From Pyrenochaeta sp. MPI-SDFR-AT-0127 (lineage: Eukaryota > Ascomycota > Dothideomycetes > Pleosporales > Cucurbitariaceae), in assembly GCA_020747015.1 (NCBI GenBank), contig JAGTJM010000034.1, positions 1 to 64,000 of the forward strand: a stretch of 64,000 nt of DNA. The letters are read 5' to 3'. The notes beneath the pieces are model-generated. The model saw only the letters and a program-made list of their open reading frames with translations. It searched no databases and was not told the DNA's origin. This document shows positions 11,358 to 23,566 of this stretch, piece after piece. A program made the position numbers and the translations under genes. Positions within the stretch are counted from its first letter, which is position 1, and each line of letters opens with the position of its first letter.

Positions 11358-12724
11358 GATCCTGTTTGGTATTCAAAGGTCGTCAAAGCTAGTAGGTGCG
11401 GTACAATAGCGATCCTGGCAACAACAAGATACAACGAGGTGAGTGCTGTTAATATACTAAACGCGTTGCAGCGTAACTTTCCAACAGATATTATATGATT
11501 CACGCTACCCGTTGTTGAGCACAAGCCTGCCTCCTCCTAGGGCCAGTATTACGCCTCTGAACGGCTGCTTCTCTCCCCTCAATCTCCGGAATTGCACATG
11601 TTGTACGGCTGCAAATGTAACAAGACGGCATCGGAGCTGATCATCGCGAGGCTAAGGTGCCAACCGGATGCCCGATAGCGATAATCAGGGCATAAGTTGT
11701 TCTCAATTCGCGGATATTATTGTATTCGTGTTTACTCCTAGCCTGGAAGATGAGCATGCATCAACCAGGACATCCTGCGGGGAACCGTGGAAAAAGTAGC
11801 GTTGCGGCCTGGATTTACGTTCACCTGTTCATTGGATCCGTATTGCTGATGGTTTCTGGCCTGATGCAGGCGCAGCGTCCAGTAACACGGCAGGTTCCAG
11901 AGCTGAGCGAGTGAGATCCACAGTGTTGCCCTAGCCTACTTCAGGATGACGGCGCTTTGCTTCCCACCCTCGCCACTCGCTAATAATGCAGCCAGCACAC
12001 GATATACCTCACTCGGATAAGGAACTTTGATTATCAGTCACACATGCTGCGAGGTGCCAATGCTGAGGTCTCGGAGGCTGACCAGCGCCGTGGGATTGTC
12101 CCGCGTCAAGCCGACGATCTGCAGTGCTCCAAACCAGGATAATCTTGAAGCCACCCGCGCCACAACGCAGAATGACGAGGCGGAACAGCGGCAGCGCCGT
12201 TTGAGCGAATACTTCTGTTTATAGCACGCAAAGGCATTGCCACCATCGCCAGGATCTTTTCACTACCTAAAGTGCAAACATCGCAGCGGCTACACTCAAC
12301 CAAAAAGCGACCTTCCTTGTCAGCCTTTGAAGACAAGCATCTGAGAATCCACGCGAAATCTTGGCGTCTTTGCATATCTCTTGCATTGCTCAACTAGGCT
12401 ACGCGGTCGGAAAGCTTCTCCGCCGGTGATCATGATGGTCACATTTGTTAGTGTATGCGCGCCGAACAATGAACCCATTGAAGCCTTAGCAATGATTACG
12501 CGGACATCACTGCCTGAATCACGGGATTTGGGTTCCGTCTCACAAGTATGGGAATCGCACTTGTAAATGGGACAATTTTTCTTCTCATATGTTCAATATA
12601 GTACCAGACCCTAGTCATGCGAAGCGGTCCAATCCTTGCAGCATGAAGATCAAAATAGCTCAAAGCCTCGTTAATGTGTATATCCAAATTGAAAGAGAAC
12701 GCCAAACCAATGATACAATGGACA
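11358..12724. other. Intergenic, promoter side of the glycosyltransferase
   Basis: About 1.4 kb with no convincing gene. The left part must hold the glycosyltransferase promoter. The short frames at 11720-11914, 12106-12393 and 12589-12987 either lack motifs or are shadows of the neighbouring MFS gene. Confidence 0.45.
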
Positions 12725-15115
12725 TTACTTCGGAGTGCTCAACTCCTCGCGGAGATCTGGATTCACTTTCGCTGTCAGGTAGGATGAAAATTGCCCACTG
12801 GAACGATACAGCTTTTTCCATGCAGGAACTGGAGGAGCGAGCAGCGGTGGGTCGTCCACCTCAAACCTACTCGAGGGGGCGGTCGGTCTTTCTAGAATGT
12901 CGCCAGATGATGAGTCTTGTACCACTTCTTGCTGCTTCTCTTCATCTCGGTTTGCGTGAGCCTGGCGGGATCCTTGGTTCTCCTTGACGCTTCGCCATTC
13001 CATGCCCAAAGCCGCAGGTACAGCTAAACAGGCGACAATGAGTGCTGCAAAGAAAGTGCCGTTTGTCAAGGCATCATTGTATGCTTCTAGAACGCGTTGT
13101 CGTAGAGCTTCTGGCACAAAGCTTGTCAAGTCTGTCGCACCTGCATCGAGGATGTGGCCAGGGTCAAGGCCGCCGATGCGTTCCAAACCGCCTGAAAATT
13201 TATCAATGTACAGATTCTGCCCGACAGCTGTGAACACAGCTCCACCAAGCGTTTGACAGAGCGACAACACTGCTGTTCCAATAGGCACGTCGTGCTTTGG
13301 CAGTACGGTTTGCACGGCGATGTTTGGGTGTTGCATAGTGCATCCAACGCCGAACCCAATGATGATCTCGTACCCAATCCACATGCCGGTACTAGTTCCC
13401 ATGTTCCAGGTTGTTAAGAGGCCAGTACCAACCGCCATAAAGCAGGAACCCAGTATCATGAATGGGGTATAATAACCAATCTTCTGCACGAGACCGCCAG
13501 AGAGAATGGACCCCACTACAACGGAGAGTACAAGTGGGATAGTGTTGATACCAGACTGCATTGCTGACACTCCCTTGATTGCTTGAAACCAGAGAGGTAT
13601 GTATATCGAGACTGTAAGCATCGTAGAGCCAACACAGAACTGAGACGCACCGCCAAATGCCACGCTTCGTTGAAAGATGATACGTGCTGGCACTGTTGCC
13701 GTGGTGTTCCGGGTGAAAAACTGCCACACGATGAATGCGACAAACAGCACTGCAAAGACGACTAGAAGGGCAATCATGCGTGGCTCGTTCCACGCGTATT
13801 CCGCAGCTCCCCATTCCAGTGCCAAGAGAAGACAGGTAATAGAGGGCAAGAAGAGTGCTGTACCCAATGGATCCAGATGTTTGGCTGTCTCTTTCCATGT
13901 TGCTAATTTCGGTTTTTGCTCCTCCAACTTCAACAGGAAGCACACGACCAGAATCGTAAGCCCTCCTAATGGTAGGTTGATGTAAAAGCACCATCGCCAC
14001 GTAGCTTTGCTTCCCGTAAACGCACCACCGAGCAAAGGACCGGCCACACTAGCAACGCCAAAACACGCACCAAAAAGGCCCTGTAACATGGGTCTTCGGT
14101 GGAGGGGTACCGTATTCAGCATGATCAGGATCGCTCCAGTGAAAATGCCGCTACTTCCAAGGCCTGCAATTGCTCGCCCAATGATAAGCATGGTACTGGT
14201 TTGTGCAGCACCGCATATAGCACTTCCAGCTTCGAATAAGAAAATTCCAGAGAGAAAGACGGATTTAGTGGGAAAGAAGGTATAAATTCGTCCGTACAGG
14301 AGGATGAAGCCAGCAGAAGTGAGCATGTACGCGCTGCCATACCATCCTATGTCGCCTATGCTGTTGAACTGGTTTGTGATTGCTGGAATCGCTGGTCCAA
14401 TAATTGTTCTATCGAGTGCGACCAGAAAGATAGAGATGTAGAGTGACACCATGATGAGTGCCGTTTTCGCTCCGGATGGATATACAGGTGTAGCTGAAGG
14501 CTGACGGTCATCTTCCTGCTCGCTCTCGTTTGTCAACGTTGGGCTGTCGGGTTCGTCATCCGCGGATTGCGCTTCCCGAAGGTTGCTCTTCGTACTGATA
14601 CGCTTCTCTTTCGGTGTCTGGAACAGACTGACAGCCGAATCTGCGAGTGTACTCTGTTGCCTCGAGGAGCTGGGCAGCGACAAGCTCGACCGCTTCGAAG
14701 TTCGGTACGAATCCATCATCTCAGGTACATAGTCTTGGGATTCCGATGTCCTGGCTCTTGCTGGGCCTTTATCGTTGTACAGATTCAGTGTTGAATTTGA
14801 AGTCATGGCTGCGCTTTTGAACGATTGTGGACGAAATCGATCCAAATCTGTGTGCTGTAGGTCTTGAGAGGAGTATGAATTACTGTGACCTCTGTAATGT
14901 GATGACGGTCGAGAGAAGGCGTTGTCGCAGTCTTCAACCAGATCTGCTATAATATCTGCAATCAGATCTCTTTCATTTTGCGAGGAGTGTGAGGAGTTTG
15001 CAGAAAAGTCCTCCTCCACTGAATCCTCTTCAACTGGTACTGGGCGGTCTCCAAGCGGCCCCTCCGACTCCGTTACCCCCGCGTGAAAAGGCGACATAGA
15101 CTGTCTGACCGCCAT
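12725..15115 (-). CDS. MFS multidrug / toxin efflux transporter, DHA2 (14-helix) family
   Basis: Single-exon frame of 796 residues. The carrier core starts near residue 215 (KTALIMVSLYISIFLVALDR) and shows DHA2 marks: LDRTIIGPAIPAI in helix 1, GWYGSAYMLTSAGFILLYGR, GRAIAGLGSSGIF, and antiporter motif C-like GACFGVASVAGPLLGGAF. About 14 membrane segments follow, ending near residue 710 with a hydrophilic tail. It should export small toxic molecules across the plasma membrane by proton antiport. Odd: the hydrophilic N-terminus of about 210 residues (Ser-rich, acidic clusters) is much longer than usual, yet the frame is fully open and Ser/Thr-rich as in regulatory tails. A later in-frame Met near residue 103 could be the true start. 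Confidence 0.87.
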   Translation of the reverse strand: MAVRQSMSPFHAGVTESEGPLGDRPVPVEEDSVEEDFSANSSHSSQNERDLIADIIADLVEDCDNAFSRPSSHYRGHSNSYSSQDLQHTDLDRFRPQSFKSAAMTSNSTLNLYNDKGPARARTSESQDYVPEMMDSYRTSKRSSLSLPSSSRQQSTLADSAVSLFQTPKEKRISTKSNLREAQSADDEPDSPTLTNESEQEDDRQPSATPVYPSGAKTALIMVSLYISIFLVALDRTIIGPAIPAITNQFNSIGDIGWYGSAYMLTSAGFILLYGRIYTFFPTKSVFLSGIFLFEAGSAICGAAQTSTMLIIGRAIAGLGSSGIFTGAILIMLNTVPLHRRPMLQGLFGACFGVASVAGPLLGGAFTGSKATWRWCFYINLPLGGLTILVVCFLLKLEEQKPKLATWKETAKHLDPLGTALFLPSITCLLLALEWGAAEYAWNEPRMIALLVVFAVLFVAFIVWQFFTRNTTATVPARIIFQRSVAFGGASQFCVGSTMLTVSIYIPLWFQAIKGVSAMQSGINTIPLVLSVVVGSILSGGLVQKIGYYTPFMILGSCFMAVGTGLLTTWNMGTSTGMWIGYEIIIGFGVGCTMQHPNIAVQTVLPKHDVPIGTAVLSLCQTLGGAVFTAVGQNLYIDKFSGGLERIGGLDPGHILDAGATDLTSFVPEALRQRVLEAYNDALTNGTFFAALIVACLAVPAALGMEWRSVKENQGSRQAHANRDEEKQQEVVQDSSSGDILERPTAPSSRFEVDDPPLLAPPVPAWKKLYRSSGQFSSYLTAKVNPDLREELSTPK

Positions 15116-17562
15116 GTTCCGCGCTCCAAGTTAAGTTCCGCGCGTTTCGAAGTTCGCTTGCCAGGGTAGTACGTATATGCAACACCAATTAACCGTGCAG
15201 GATCGTGAGTAAATGGACTTATGGACTGGAAGACCAGCAATTAGGATAAAAGCCGGATGTCGTCAGGACGCATTAGACATTAAAAGAAGGAGTCATCTCA
15301 ACAACATTATGCATATGTAACAAGGTCAAGAGACGGTACAGCGCAGCACAGTAAGGTAAGGTGAGACGGTCACTACTTACACGCGAACTCGCGATCGTGG
15401 CTTTCACAAGAGTCGGCACACGCATCAGGGAACCCCCGATGTTACGCAATGTGCACATGCATCGCCGCTATCTATCAATACTTGCGTAAACCCTTGCGCC
15501 CACCGAGTGTCCGCAATCTTGGGGTCCGTGACGGGTGGCAGCAGCTATCTGCATGTGTGTGCATGGAAGCCTATCATACCTCGTGTTCGGCGGTCCGATA
15601 TGCAAGGTCAGCCGGGAATTGGTTTGGGGAGCCGGAGGCGTACGCAGATCTCCATTCGACAGCCGAAACAGCAAGCAGGCTATGCCGTGGTAGTTAATGA
15701 GGAGAAGGCAGTGCGTGAGAATGAATAAAGATATGAGTAAAGCGTAAGTCGAAGACAGTGACGAGAGATCGCGTGTCGGACGTGTTTGGGACCGATGGAG
15801 GGTGTGAAAGGTAGGGTGCTTAACGTATTGGCGGGATGGAAAGTACGCCCAGGGTTTGTAACGTACGCCGAGCCGGAACAGCTAAACCGTGCTTCACACT
15901 ATACCTGTGCAGAGCAAAGATTGGAACAAATCGAACTATCTTGGTTAGCAAGGAGTTGCTAATTGGGCATTGGTAAGCGTGACACGACCAAAGACTCGTG
16001 AGATCAATCGACTGTCTTTCTTTCCTCATCGACAGCTGCCACGCAGATTCGAACATTGCAGTGTGACTTATTGATCATCGAGTCCCAATTCCATCCGAAG
16101 GTGCAGGGGTGTTCTTTTTGAAGCCTCAGTATAGTCCATCGCTCTATTAGATATGGCAAAGACGCAGGTGAGATGGAGGCAGAAAACCAACGGAGTACAC
16201 TCATTAACTCCATAAGCAGTCTCTTTGCCATAAAGTATTAGTAGATACTTCTTGCCTCGGTGCATTTTAGATGAGAAACGAAGTGCCCAGCTTGTTGGTC
16301 GGCCAACGCCCCAGCCGAATCATCCGAATTGTCAGGTTCATCAAAATCGTCGCACTACTCGAAAGCGGCAGACTTTCTTCCATTCTCTGTATTCTATGCA
16401 TTCTCATGGTTTCTAGTTACACTCTAATTGGGTTAGATTGCCGAGAATCAACCGAGTATGGGGACTATACGCCGAGTCTGAAGTCTCGAGTCTCGAAGAA
16501 AATCTCGTTGTTCTTTTGTAGACCGAAAGTGTCCTAGAATCCGGAAAGATGTCACGCATGTCTGACGTGTTTACTGCCATAGGAAACTTGAGGACCACTA
16601 AGTGAAAGCCTTTGGTGTCAAGAACCCAAAAATTCTCGCCTTCCCGTTATGAACGAACACACTGAATTTCTCCGTTAATGAGAGTGAACCAGACGTCATT
16701 ACGAAAGTGACCCTTCATATCAGTCCGCTACTCAATCTCAGATGACAACCAAAGTTGTGAACGGCCAGTCGTGCCCTATGCGGTGAAGCTTCGCTTGGGA
16801 GGCTAGAAAAACTATGTCTGCTGTTGAGCATCCACATGCTAGATCAGTCCTAAAAATTACATATACATCATTCCTCAGGTCTAAGTTGGGCAGAGCGTAT
16901 GAATAATCTATCTTTTTGATATGTCATTGATCCTATCAGGAACTTCTGGGTTGATACAGACTTTCCGAATGTTGTTGGGAGATATTCAGCTCTGGTTTCT
17001 TGTTTCTTCTCTACGATTGTGATTTTCTTCGTGACTTTTCTTATGCTATCTGGTATATCTAAATTTCTGCTTAATACATCCACGTTGACATTTGTTGCAG
17101 TCTAATCGTCGTGTCAATGCAAGATATTATACCAAATTGCGGTTATCGTATATCTCTAGTTTATCACCCAAATGAACCTCCACTTACAACTCATTGATAA
17201 ATCTACTACTATTTAGGTTGGTGGCTCTCTATTAATGTATATTTGCGGCATCTTTTGCGAACAAGCTTACATTCGGCTTCTTAGGTAGTCGAGGACATCA
17301 GACATGGGTCTCAAGGAGCTAGTACTGGTCGATGTAACGCCGGCGCAATAGTATGCTCCAGCATCATTTTAAAGAGTCTAAGTGTATGTAGATCGTCTGT
17401 CGAGAGCATTCCCAATCATTAAAGATCTTCAATTGTTCTTCATGGAATACCTTGCTATGTAATCCCATTTGAGAATACATAGCTGTTGAAACTGAGCCTT
17501 GATTTATATTGTCAAGGAGTCCAGATTGCAATATACCTACATAAGCTCAAGCAATTCGAAAG
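15116..17562. other. Long intergenic spacer, nothing identified
   Basis: About 2.4 kb with only weak frames, for example 15820-16265 minus and 16271-16537 plus, none with domain-like composition. The right 450 bp before the HET gene is AT-rich and probably its 3' region. No inverted or tandem repeat stood out. Confidence 0.45.
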
Positions 17563-19629
17563 CTATCTTATGAGTACGCCTGTGCTGTCGATATCTGCAA
17601 TGCCGGATCGACTGCCGTTCATCAGCCCATGAATATAGCTATCTCCGACTAGAGTGTAGGTCCCGGCGATCTTAGTTCTACGTAGCACGAATGGCACATC
17701 TGAGTGATCTAAGAAGCACAATATATCGCCCTTTTTTGCTTTCATCGGGAACCAACCCACATATCCTTTACGAGTAACACCAAAATTTCGCCCCTCTCGA
17801 AGGCGACCAAACACTCCTGCCCCAGCCAAGGCCATACCGTCTTTGAACTTTTCCCACCGCATTGCAAACTTTAGCCTTCGGGTTTGTTTCAAAGGTAACT
17901 GTAGCAGAAGACCGTATATGCAAATCCAACCAAGGATCAGCCCAATTGGGGCAGTTAAGGCTAATACTATCCAGTCCCAAACTTTTGTTGGGAATATTCC
18001 GTTACGCCAGCAGGACATAAGGACCATAGACAGAATCAGAACCTCAAGTTGTATCACAATCATTAGCGTCTTGCGCGGATGATCTGCTTTATCTGAATCG
18101 AAGAGATCAAAGAGATCTAATCTCGTCAGAATATCAAAGCAGTGAACTAGGTTTTGGAAAAGAATTCCATAAGATGCTGGTGCTGGTGTTTCGCCATGAG
18201 TAGTGGTATCAAAAAGGTAGGCTCTCCATAAAACCTCGCCCAAATTGTGCCCGGTAGGATATGCCCGCAGTTTCTGTACTAGCTGTAAACATTTGTGTAA
18301 GAATTTAGCTTGACTCCGAAGCAGGTTTCCGATGCTCTTGACGTCGTCTCGGTTGAGTTGGGACAAGCGAGGTGCTCCACTCAATCGATGAGCAGTCTCA
18401 TCAGGAACTAATGATACAGTAGTCCACTTAACATATTCTTCGATGCAATCGAATATGATCGCACCAATGGCTAAATGGGAGACACCGTCCACATGATGAA
18501 CGATATTGGCAGAGTTTGCTTGAGCTGGGACCGTAGGGTAGATAGCATATAGCGGAATGCGGTCGGCCTCTCCATCATGTCTCCATTGGCAAACCCAACT
18601 CGGGAGATCTTCAAAATATTTGCCCAAGCACCCAAATCCAAGCGTTTGAGTTGAAGCTCCGGGGATGCGCAGTTGCAAAGATTGCATGACTTGAAAAACA
18701 TTTCTGCCATCAAGTTTATAGTCAATAACGCTATTGTCGACATCATCGCACATGGCAATCAATGCGAAGACTTTATCCCGCGGGTCTGTTGCCTCAAATT
18801 TACCAGAGTTGGTCAGAAAATGCTGGATTGAGCGTTTGCGCGGATTTCGGTAGCACTCTCTCATCTCGTATAGGTTACTCGTAGTAAGCATTTCTCGATT
18901 CTCAGCCGTAGTGCTGTATAGAAACACATTTCCGATATCGGGATTTGTGGCGATGACCTCGATTGCAGTGAAAAAAACTTCTCCTGCGATCATTTCTTCT
19001 CCGCACAGAAAGAGGAAGATATTGGAAACCACAATCTCCTGAATGATCCATACTCGTCTGAACCACGGAAGTACGAGAATCTCCCAAAGCGCGGCCCAAG
19101 ACGGGTATGTGTTTGGTGATAGAAGATACTCAATTGTTTTCGTGACATCATCTTCGCTTTCTGCCTTGCGAATACGAGAGATTACTTTGAGCAAGTTGAG
19201 ACCATCACTATCTCCTGGCCTGCCTTCGCCAAGCCACCCAAAGACAGAATTCGAACGAGAATATATTTCTGTCATCATACGTACTTGTCTGGATTTCTCT
19301 TCATTATCGCCCTGATTCATGCAAATGGCGTCTGCCCAAATGTAGGAATCGCAACCACCGAATCGGAGTCGCCATAAGGCGGCATGCAAATTCGTCGTGA
19401 CGCTGACTGTTTGCTCGTTGCGATCTTCATCAAGGACGATGATGTCGATGCGGTTGAAAGCATCTCCCCAAACATAGGAGAGTGCTGTGTATGCCAGTGG
19501 CTCGTCTATGGAGTGTATCGAGATAGATAATTTCAATGGATCGGAATTCGCGTCAAATTTAAGCGATAGAAGCCGTATGCATCGATCTGATAACGGTTTG
19601 TATTCGTACGTTGTCATTGTTTGAACCAA
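17563..19629 (-). CDS. HET-domain (heterokaryon incompatibility) protein with C-terminal membrane segments
   Basis: Single-exon, 688 residues. The HET domain is near residues 47-200: YTALSYVWGDAFNR, then NLHAALWRLR, YIWADAICMNQGDNEEKSRQV and VFGWLGEGRPGD, all standard HET blocks, followed by the common downstream motif PRDKVFALIAMCDD near 280-295. A hydrophobic pair of segments around residues 515-570 and a glycine-rich basic tail (KFKDGMALAGAGVFGRLREG) follow. HET proteins trigger cell death or growth arrest when unlike strains fuse or on other recognition events. The membrane segments suggest an anchored form. It is the first of three HET loci in this window and the only one standing apart from the 34-50 kb island. 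Confidence 0.9.
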   Translation of the reverse strand: MVQTMTTYEYKPLSDRCIRLLSLKFDANSDPLKLSISIHSIDEPLAYTALSYVWGDAFNRIDIIVLDEDRNEQTVSVTTNLHAALWRLRFGGCDSYIWADAICMNQGDNEEKSRQVRMMTEIYSRSNSVFGWLGEGRPGDSDGLNLLKVISRIRKAESEDDVTKTIEYLLSPNTYPSWAALWEILVLPWFRRVWIIQEIVVSNIFLFLCGEEMIAGEVFFTAIEVIATNPDIGNVFLYSTTAENREMLTTSNLYEMRECYRNPRKRSIQHFLTNSGKFEATDPRDKVFALIAMCDDVDNSVIDYKLDGRNVFQVMQSLQLRIPGASTQTLGFGCLGKYFEDLPSWVCQWRHDGEADRIPLYAIYPTVPAQANSANIVHHVDGVSHLAIGAIIFDCIEEYVKWTTVSLVPDETAHRLSGAPRLSQLNRDDVKSIGNLLRSQAKFLHKCLQLVQKLRAYPTGHNLGEVLWRAYLFDTTTHGETPAPASYGILFQNLVHCFDILTRLDLFDLFDSDKADHPRKTLMIVIQLEVLILSMVLMSCWRNGIFPTKVWDWIVLALTAPIGLILGWICIYGLLLQLPLKQTRRLKFAMRWEKFKDGMALAGAGVFGRLREGRNFGVTRKGYVGWFPMKAKKGDILCFLDHSDVPFVLRRTKIAGTYTLVGDSYIHGLMNGSRSGIADIDSTGVLIR

Positions 19630-21384
19630 TGTGACTGATGGAGAAAGTGGTCCAGCGGTAATCGCTGTAAATCTGCGTAAAGGAAAATGTAGCTACGAGG
19701 TAGTTACCCCTGTATAAGATACGTGGTAATAGGTTGAGCCGCCTTGGCGGCTTGGCATACACCTCATTTCGAGGACTCCTTCTCTGACTACCAAGTCAGA
19801 GAAGTCCCCAGTAGAGCTGGCCACGGGCTTTCGGGAAACTCCGTGCGGAACTCAAGGCAAGAAAAGTCAAAGCAATTGACTGGGAATGTCACGGGAGCAA
19901 TATGGCCAAAAGATGGCACACTGTCCGAAGTGGTCGGAGGGGTACTCTAAGATCCAGATATCCTGCATGGAAACGTTTTCAATATGAATGAGCCAATATT
20001 GTGTTGAATATGCCCACACTTGTCAAAGTGCTTGTAGATAAGGACGACTGGTAGGACCACAGAGGTGCAAATGTAAAGCGGACAAATGCGACTGCAATTT
20101 AGTGTATAAGCATCAATAGTAGGTCATTGCTTCAACTGATCATCTGACCAGCTTCGACGCATCAAAGAAACTAGACCATATACAGGGCCCCCGGCTAGCA
20201 TTATCCGCATTCTGTAGAACGGATACAACAACTCCAAGATCAGTTTAGAGTGGTTTACACTCGTCCTTGATCCCAAGACCAGGAGAATAGCTGACGGAAA
20301 GCCACGACCACTAATATGTGACAGCCTTAGGACCCACCATGCGCCTGAGGGTGTATCTCTCAAGGAGAGAGAATCAGCCCCAGCAATTGACATTGGGCGT
20401 GGCGGAGCGGGTATGTCTCTTCCAGTACGGGAGACCTCAATCCTGTGAAGATTTCGGCTTAGCACTGAGGATTAAGCAGGGAATTGAAATACAATAGCTG
20501 GCGAGGCTAGCTAGTTTTCTATACTAGACATTAGTATAGGTGCATGTCCTTACTTTGCACCTTTCTTGTTCATTATTATCTAAAACTCTTCGAGCTACGT
20601 CCTGTTAATCAGTTTAATATACCATACACCTGTTATATACTGCTAGCATATGTATAGTGAAGACATGAAGAGTTTGCAATTGTCTCCTTCACATGTTCAT
20701 CTTTCTGAGACTTGTCAATCATTAATCAGATTTTACAAAATGACCAACTCAAGGGCAAGGGACTTCCGAAGACTATAGTATGCCCCGTACAACATTCACG
20801 TCCATGTGGGAATTCAATACACTGACCTGTTTAATCACTAATAACTCTTTTGCCCTGTCAGCATTATGTTTCTTGTAGTCGCTGGGGCTTTGCTGCACGT
20901 CCAAAAGTGTATCGACAAGCACTAAGACAGTACCCTCCATTAATATTGTGTGGCACCAGTATTAGGGCTCACGTGCGACTGTTATTCTTGTGAGAGTCTT
21001 TGAGTGTGCGATTTGAGCTCGAGAGTAGTCGGCTCTGCAGGTGGTTCATCAACCCGTACACAGGCATGGACGTTACTAATATATAGGCATATATATTCGC
21101 TTCTAAGAATGACAGAAACGACGTTCCAGCACTTGGCAACGTCTCTCGTACAGAACCACGTTGAACCCACCCAGCGACCGTTCTTGTAGACCCTCGGCCA
21201 GCAAGCAAGTCTATGATTAGGGCGGAAATTTCCAGCATAATAGTAACGAAAGTTAGGGTGGGGTATCATCGCTCTCCTTGTGCGCGCCAATCGTGACTGC
21301 AAAAAAGAAAAAAAAGGATTGGACCGCTCGACGCCTGAGAATGCAAGCTTCTAAGAAAAGGATGTGAAAAGAGAAATGGGAAGG
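19630..21384. other. Long intergenic spacer, nothing identified
   Basis: About 1.75 kb. A 113-codon minus frame (20124-20465) has fair composition but no motif or upstream exon that I can justify. The 20500-20960 part is AT-rich with no repeat structure seen. Confidence 0.4.
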
Positions 21385-22308
21385 TCAAGGGTCAGTGGCG
21401 TTCATCTTGTCCATCTCAAGGCCAACGTCTTCCGTCTTGATGCGTTCGCCATCGGGTCCTCGTCTTCCGCCGCCCACAAGACCCCAGACTCCGAGCCCGG
21501 CAACAAGCCACGCGACAATGACAAACGGGATCATGATAGCCCGTCCCGCTACCTCAACACCACATTGGATGCCATAGTCTTCTGTGACCATGGCAGCTCC
21601 ACGTACATCTTTCAATTCGCATGCCCATGTTTCAAGGTCGAACGTGCCGATGTTGTAACGAAAGAAGTTTTCAGTCGAGTTGTCATCCATGCGCGAGGCG
21701 CGGAAATTGACATAGCCATCGCGGAAATGCGATGTAGACTTGTGCGTTACGGCGATAGAAACCAGAGCAAAGAGGATGAGGATGCCGTTGGTAAGATGAA
21801 GAAACATGATGTTACGACGGAACGCATATGTTTGCGTCTGGTGGGCTGTTAGCGTTTCTGATCTGCCTCCAGAGAGTGGAGACTGCTGTACCCTCTTGCC
21901 TCCTTTCCAGTCGACCCCAACGAACCCTAGATGTGCCGCACCTAGGAAGATGCTGAGCACCGCTGCAATCAAGGCCAACTTGGCAGGCGCATGATACAGC
22001 ATCCTCGGTAAAGCTGCCATGATTACTGAAATGCCCTGCTCCCCATCGTTTTCTGTTGTCTCGAAAATGAAGCCTGTATTACGATTGTCTTCGATGAAGC
22101 TGTAGGTCATAGCCTTTAATATGATAACAGGTATTGATATCGAGATCAAAAGCGCGAGAAAGACGGCGTAGAGGATGCGTGATATTCGGTAATGAGGGCA
22201 AACATTGTCGAATGGTTGATTGAACATTGGTGGAGCATCTTTACGCCGCTTGAAGAGCGATGGAACTTTGCTCGCTATTGTTGGAATGTTGAAGGCGACT
22301 TTCTTCAT
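21385..22308 (-). CDS. Hypothetical integral membrane protein with four helices
   Basis: Single-exon, 307 residues, family not recognised. Hydrophobic segments near residues 44-68 (ILYAVFLALLISISIPVIIL), 110-132 (LALIAAVLSIFLGAAHLGFVG), 168-188 (MFLHLTNGILILFALVSIAV) and 257-280 (IMIPFVIVAWLVAGLGVWGLV), with a short basic N-terminus (KKVAFN...KRRKDAPP). The loop between helices 3 and 4 holds two Cys (ELKDV and GIQCG area) and an NST glycosylation site, suggesting it is extracytosolic. This layout resembles claudin/SUR7-like fungal membrane proteins, but the diagnostic motif is not clear, so I leave the function open. Confidence 0.75.
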   Translation of the reverse strand: MKKVAFNIPTIASKVPSLFKRRKDAPPMFNQPFDNVCPHYRISRILYAVFLALLISISIPVIILKAMTYSFIEDNRNTGFIFETTENDGEQGISVIMAALPRMLYHAPAKLALIAAVLSIFLGAAHLGFVGVDWKGGKRVQQSPLSGGRSETLTAHQTQTYAFRRNIMFLHLTNGILILFALVSIAVTHKSTSHFRDGYVNFRASRMDDNSTENFFRYNIGTFDLETWACELKDVRGAAMVTEDYGIQCGVEVAGRAIMIPFVIVAWLVAGLGVWGLVGGGRRGPDGERIKTEDVGLEMDKMNATDP

Positions 22309-23566
22309 GTTTGCTCACGTCCTTCTTTTGCTCTACTTTGCTAAAGTGGCCACTATTATATTCCTGATCTTCTCGCGTGGAACGTAAGTTGATTAAGTAT
22401 TGCGTGATTAATGTGGTGATCCGTTTCCCGAGTGGAAACAACTCGAAAATGTTGGTGTGCCACCGTCAGGTGGAGAACGAAAAGGGCCGTAAGAAGGAAC
22501 AAGGAGGTGTCTTCGACGGTCGGAACGGCGATGCAGCATACATACATAGTCTCCGCTACTGCATTGCATACACACCGCAGCTTAGAAACCCGCTGTCACC
22601 GTTCACACTCACACGCTCGCTGTTGCTCGAAACCTCGGCTGTCAATGCTGTCTCACCGGCATAGGGCTGTTCTTTGGTTCTCTACAAGCGTTGCTTGAAC
22701 GGCTCGGCAAAATTCCGACTTGTTCTTGTGCGAGAGCAATGCAGTTAGCGGTTGTCAAACACATGCTGTGGCCCGTGATTCGTCGTTGCGTGAAGCGAGA
22801 CGGAAGATGTTGGAGAGTCGCGACGTGCACGGTCTGCCCTCCGCACCGATCAAGGTTCTGTCACGTCGCAATACTGTGCGCTACTAAGCGTTTGAGTGAA
22901 GCTTATACCTGCTTGTGGGAAAATAAAATGCCATAGGACGCGTGGAAGGTATAACGGTGCTGCATATGACTCGGCCAGTCCTTTAGCGTGCATCCTGGTC
23001 ACGTGGACAGCGCTCTGGGGACCTTTTGCATGATGATCGGTATCGGCGTCCCACCTCGTATGCAGATCGGAACATGTTAATGACGTAGAACAAGTCGAAC
23101 TGGCGATTCAGCGTTAAAGGCATGATTGGTCGAAGTGTTCGGCGCCACAAGCTACTTGGTAGCTGCTCGAGTGGAATTTGGACGAACGATCTACGTTGCC
23201 AGGTATCACAGCTCTCCGAAAATAGAAACAATTTAAAGGAGAAAATGTTTTCCAAATACCGGGTTGGAGGCTTCGGGAGTATTTTGTTTGAGAGAAAGAT
23301 GTCAGAGAAAGATGTCAGAGAAAGATGGCACAAGCACGATACTCACTTGAGGCGGCAGAATAGCGAATATGGGCAGTAAAACAGCGGTTGGCAAACCATT
23401 CATCCTGCATAGTACGAGATCTACCGTGCCAAAGAACATACGGGGTCACTTCGCTCAATATAGCCTAAATTCAATTTCTGGTACGTACTGCTATCCTCTC
23501 ATAAGGTCTATACTATTGTTGTTCCGAAGTTATTCAAGAACCTGGTGAACGTAATCAACTCGCTGC
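22309..23566. other. Intergenic spacer with a small tandem repeat
   Basis: About 1.26 kb without a confident gene; the only structure seen is the three-copy 13 bp tandem repeat at 23291-23329. Short frames on both strands lack motifs. Confidence 0.45.
23291..23329. repeat. 13 bp tandem repeat, three copies
   Basis: Three adjacent copies of AGAGAAAGATGTC; the third ends GGC instead of GTC. It is a minor minisatellite in a gene-free spacer and may vary between strains. Confidence 0.85.

Noticed and set aside
20124..20465. 113-codon minus frame with a possible hydrophobic helix
   Set aside because: No upstream exon, motif or context could be found; kept only as a note in the spacer entry.
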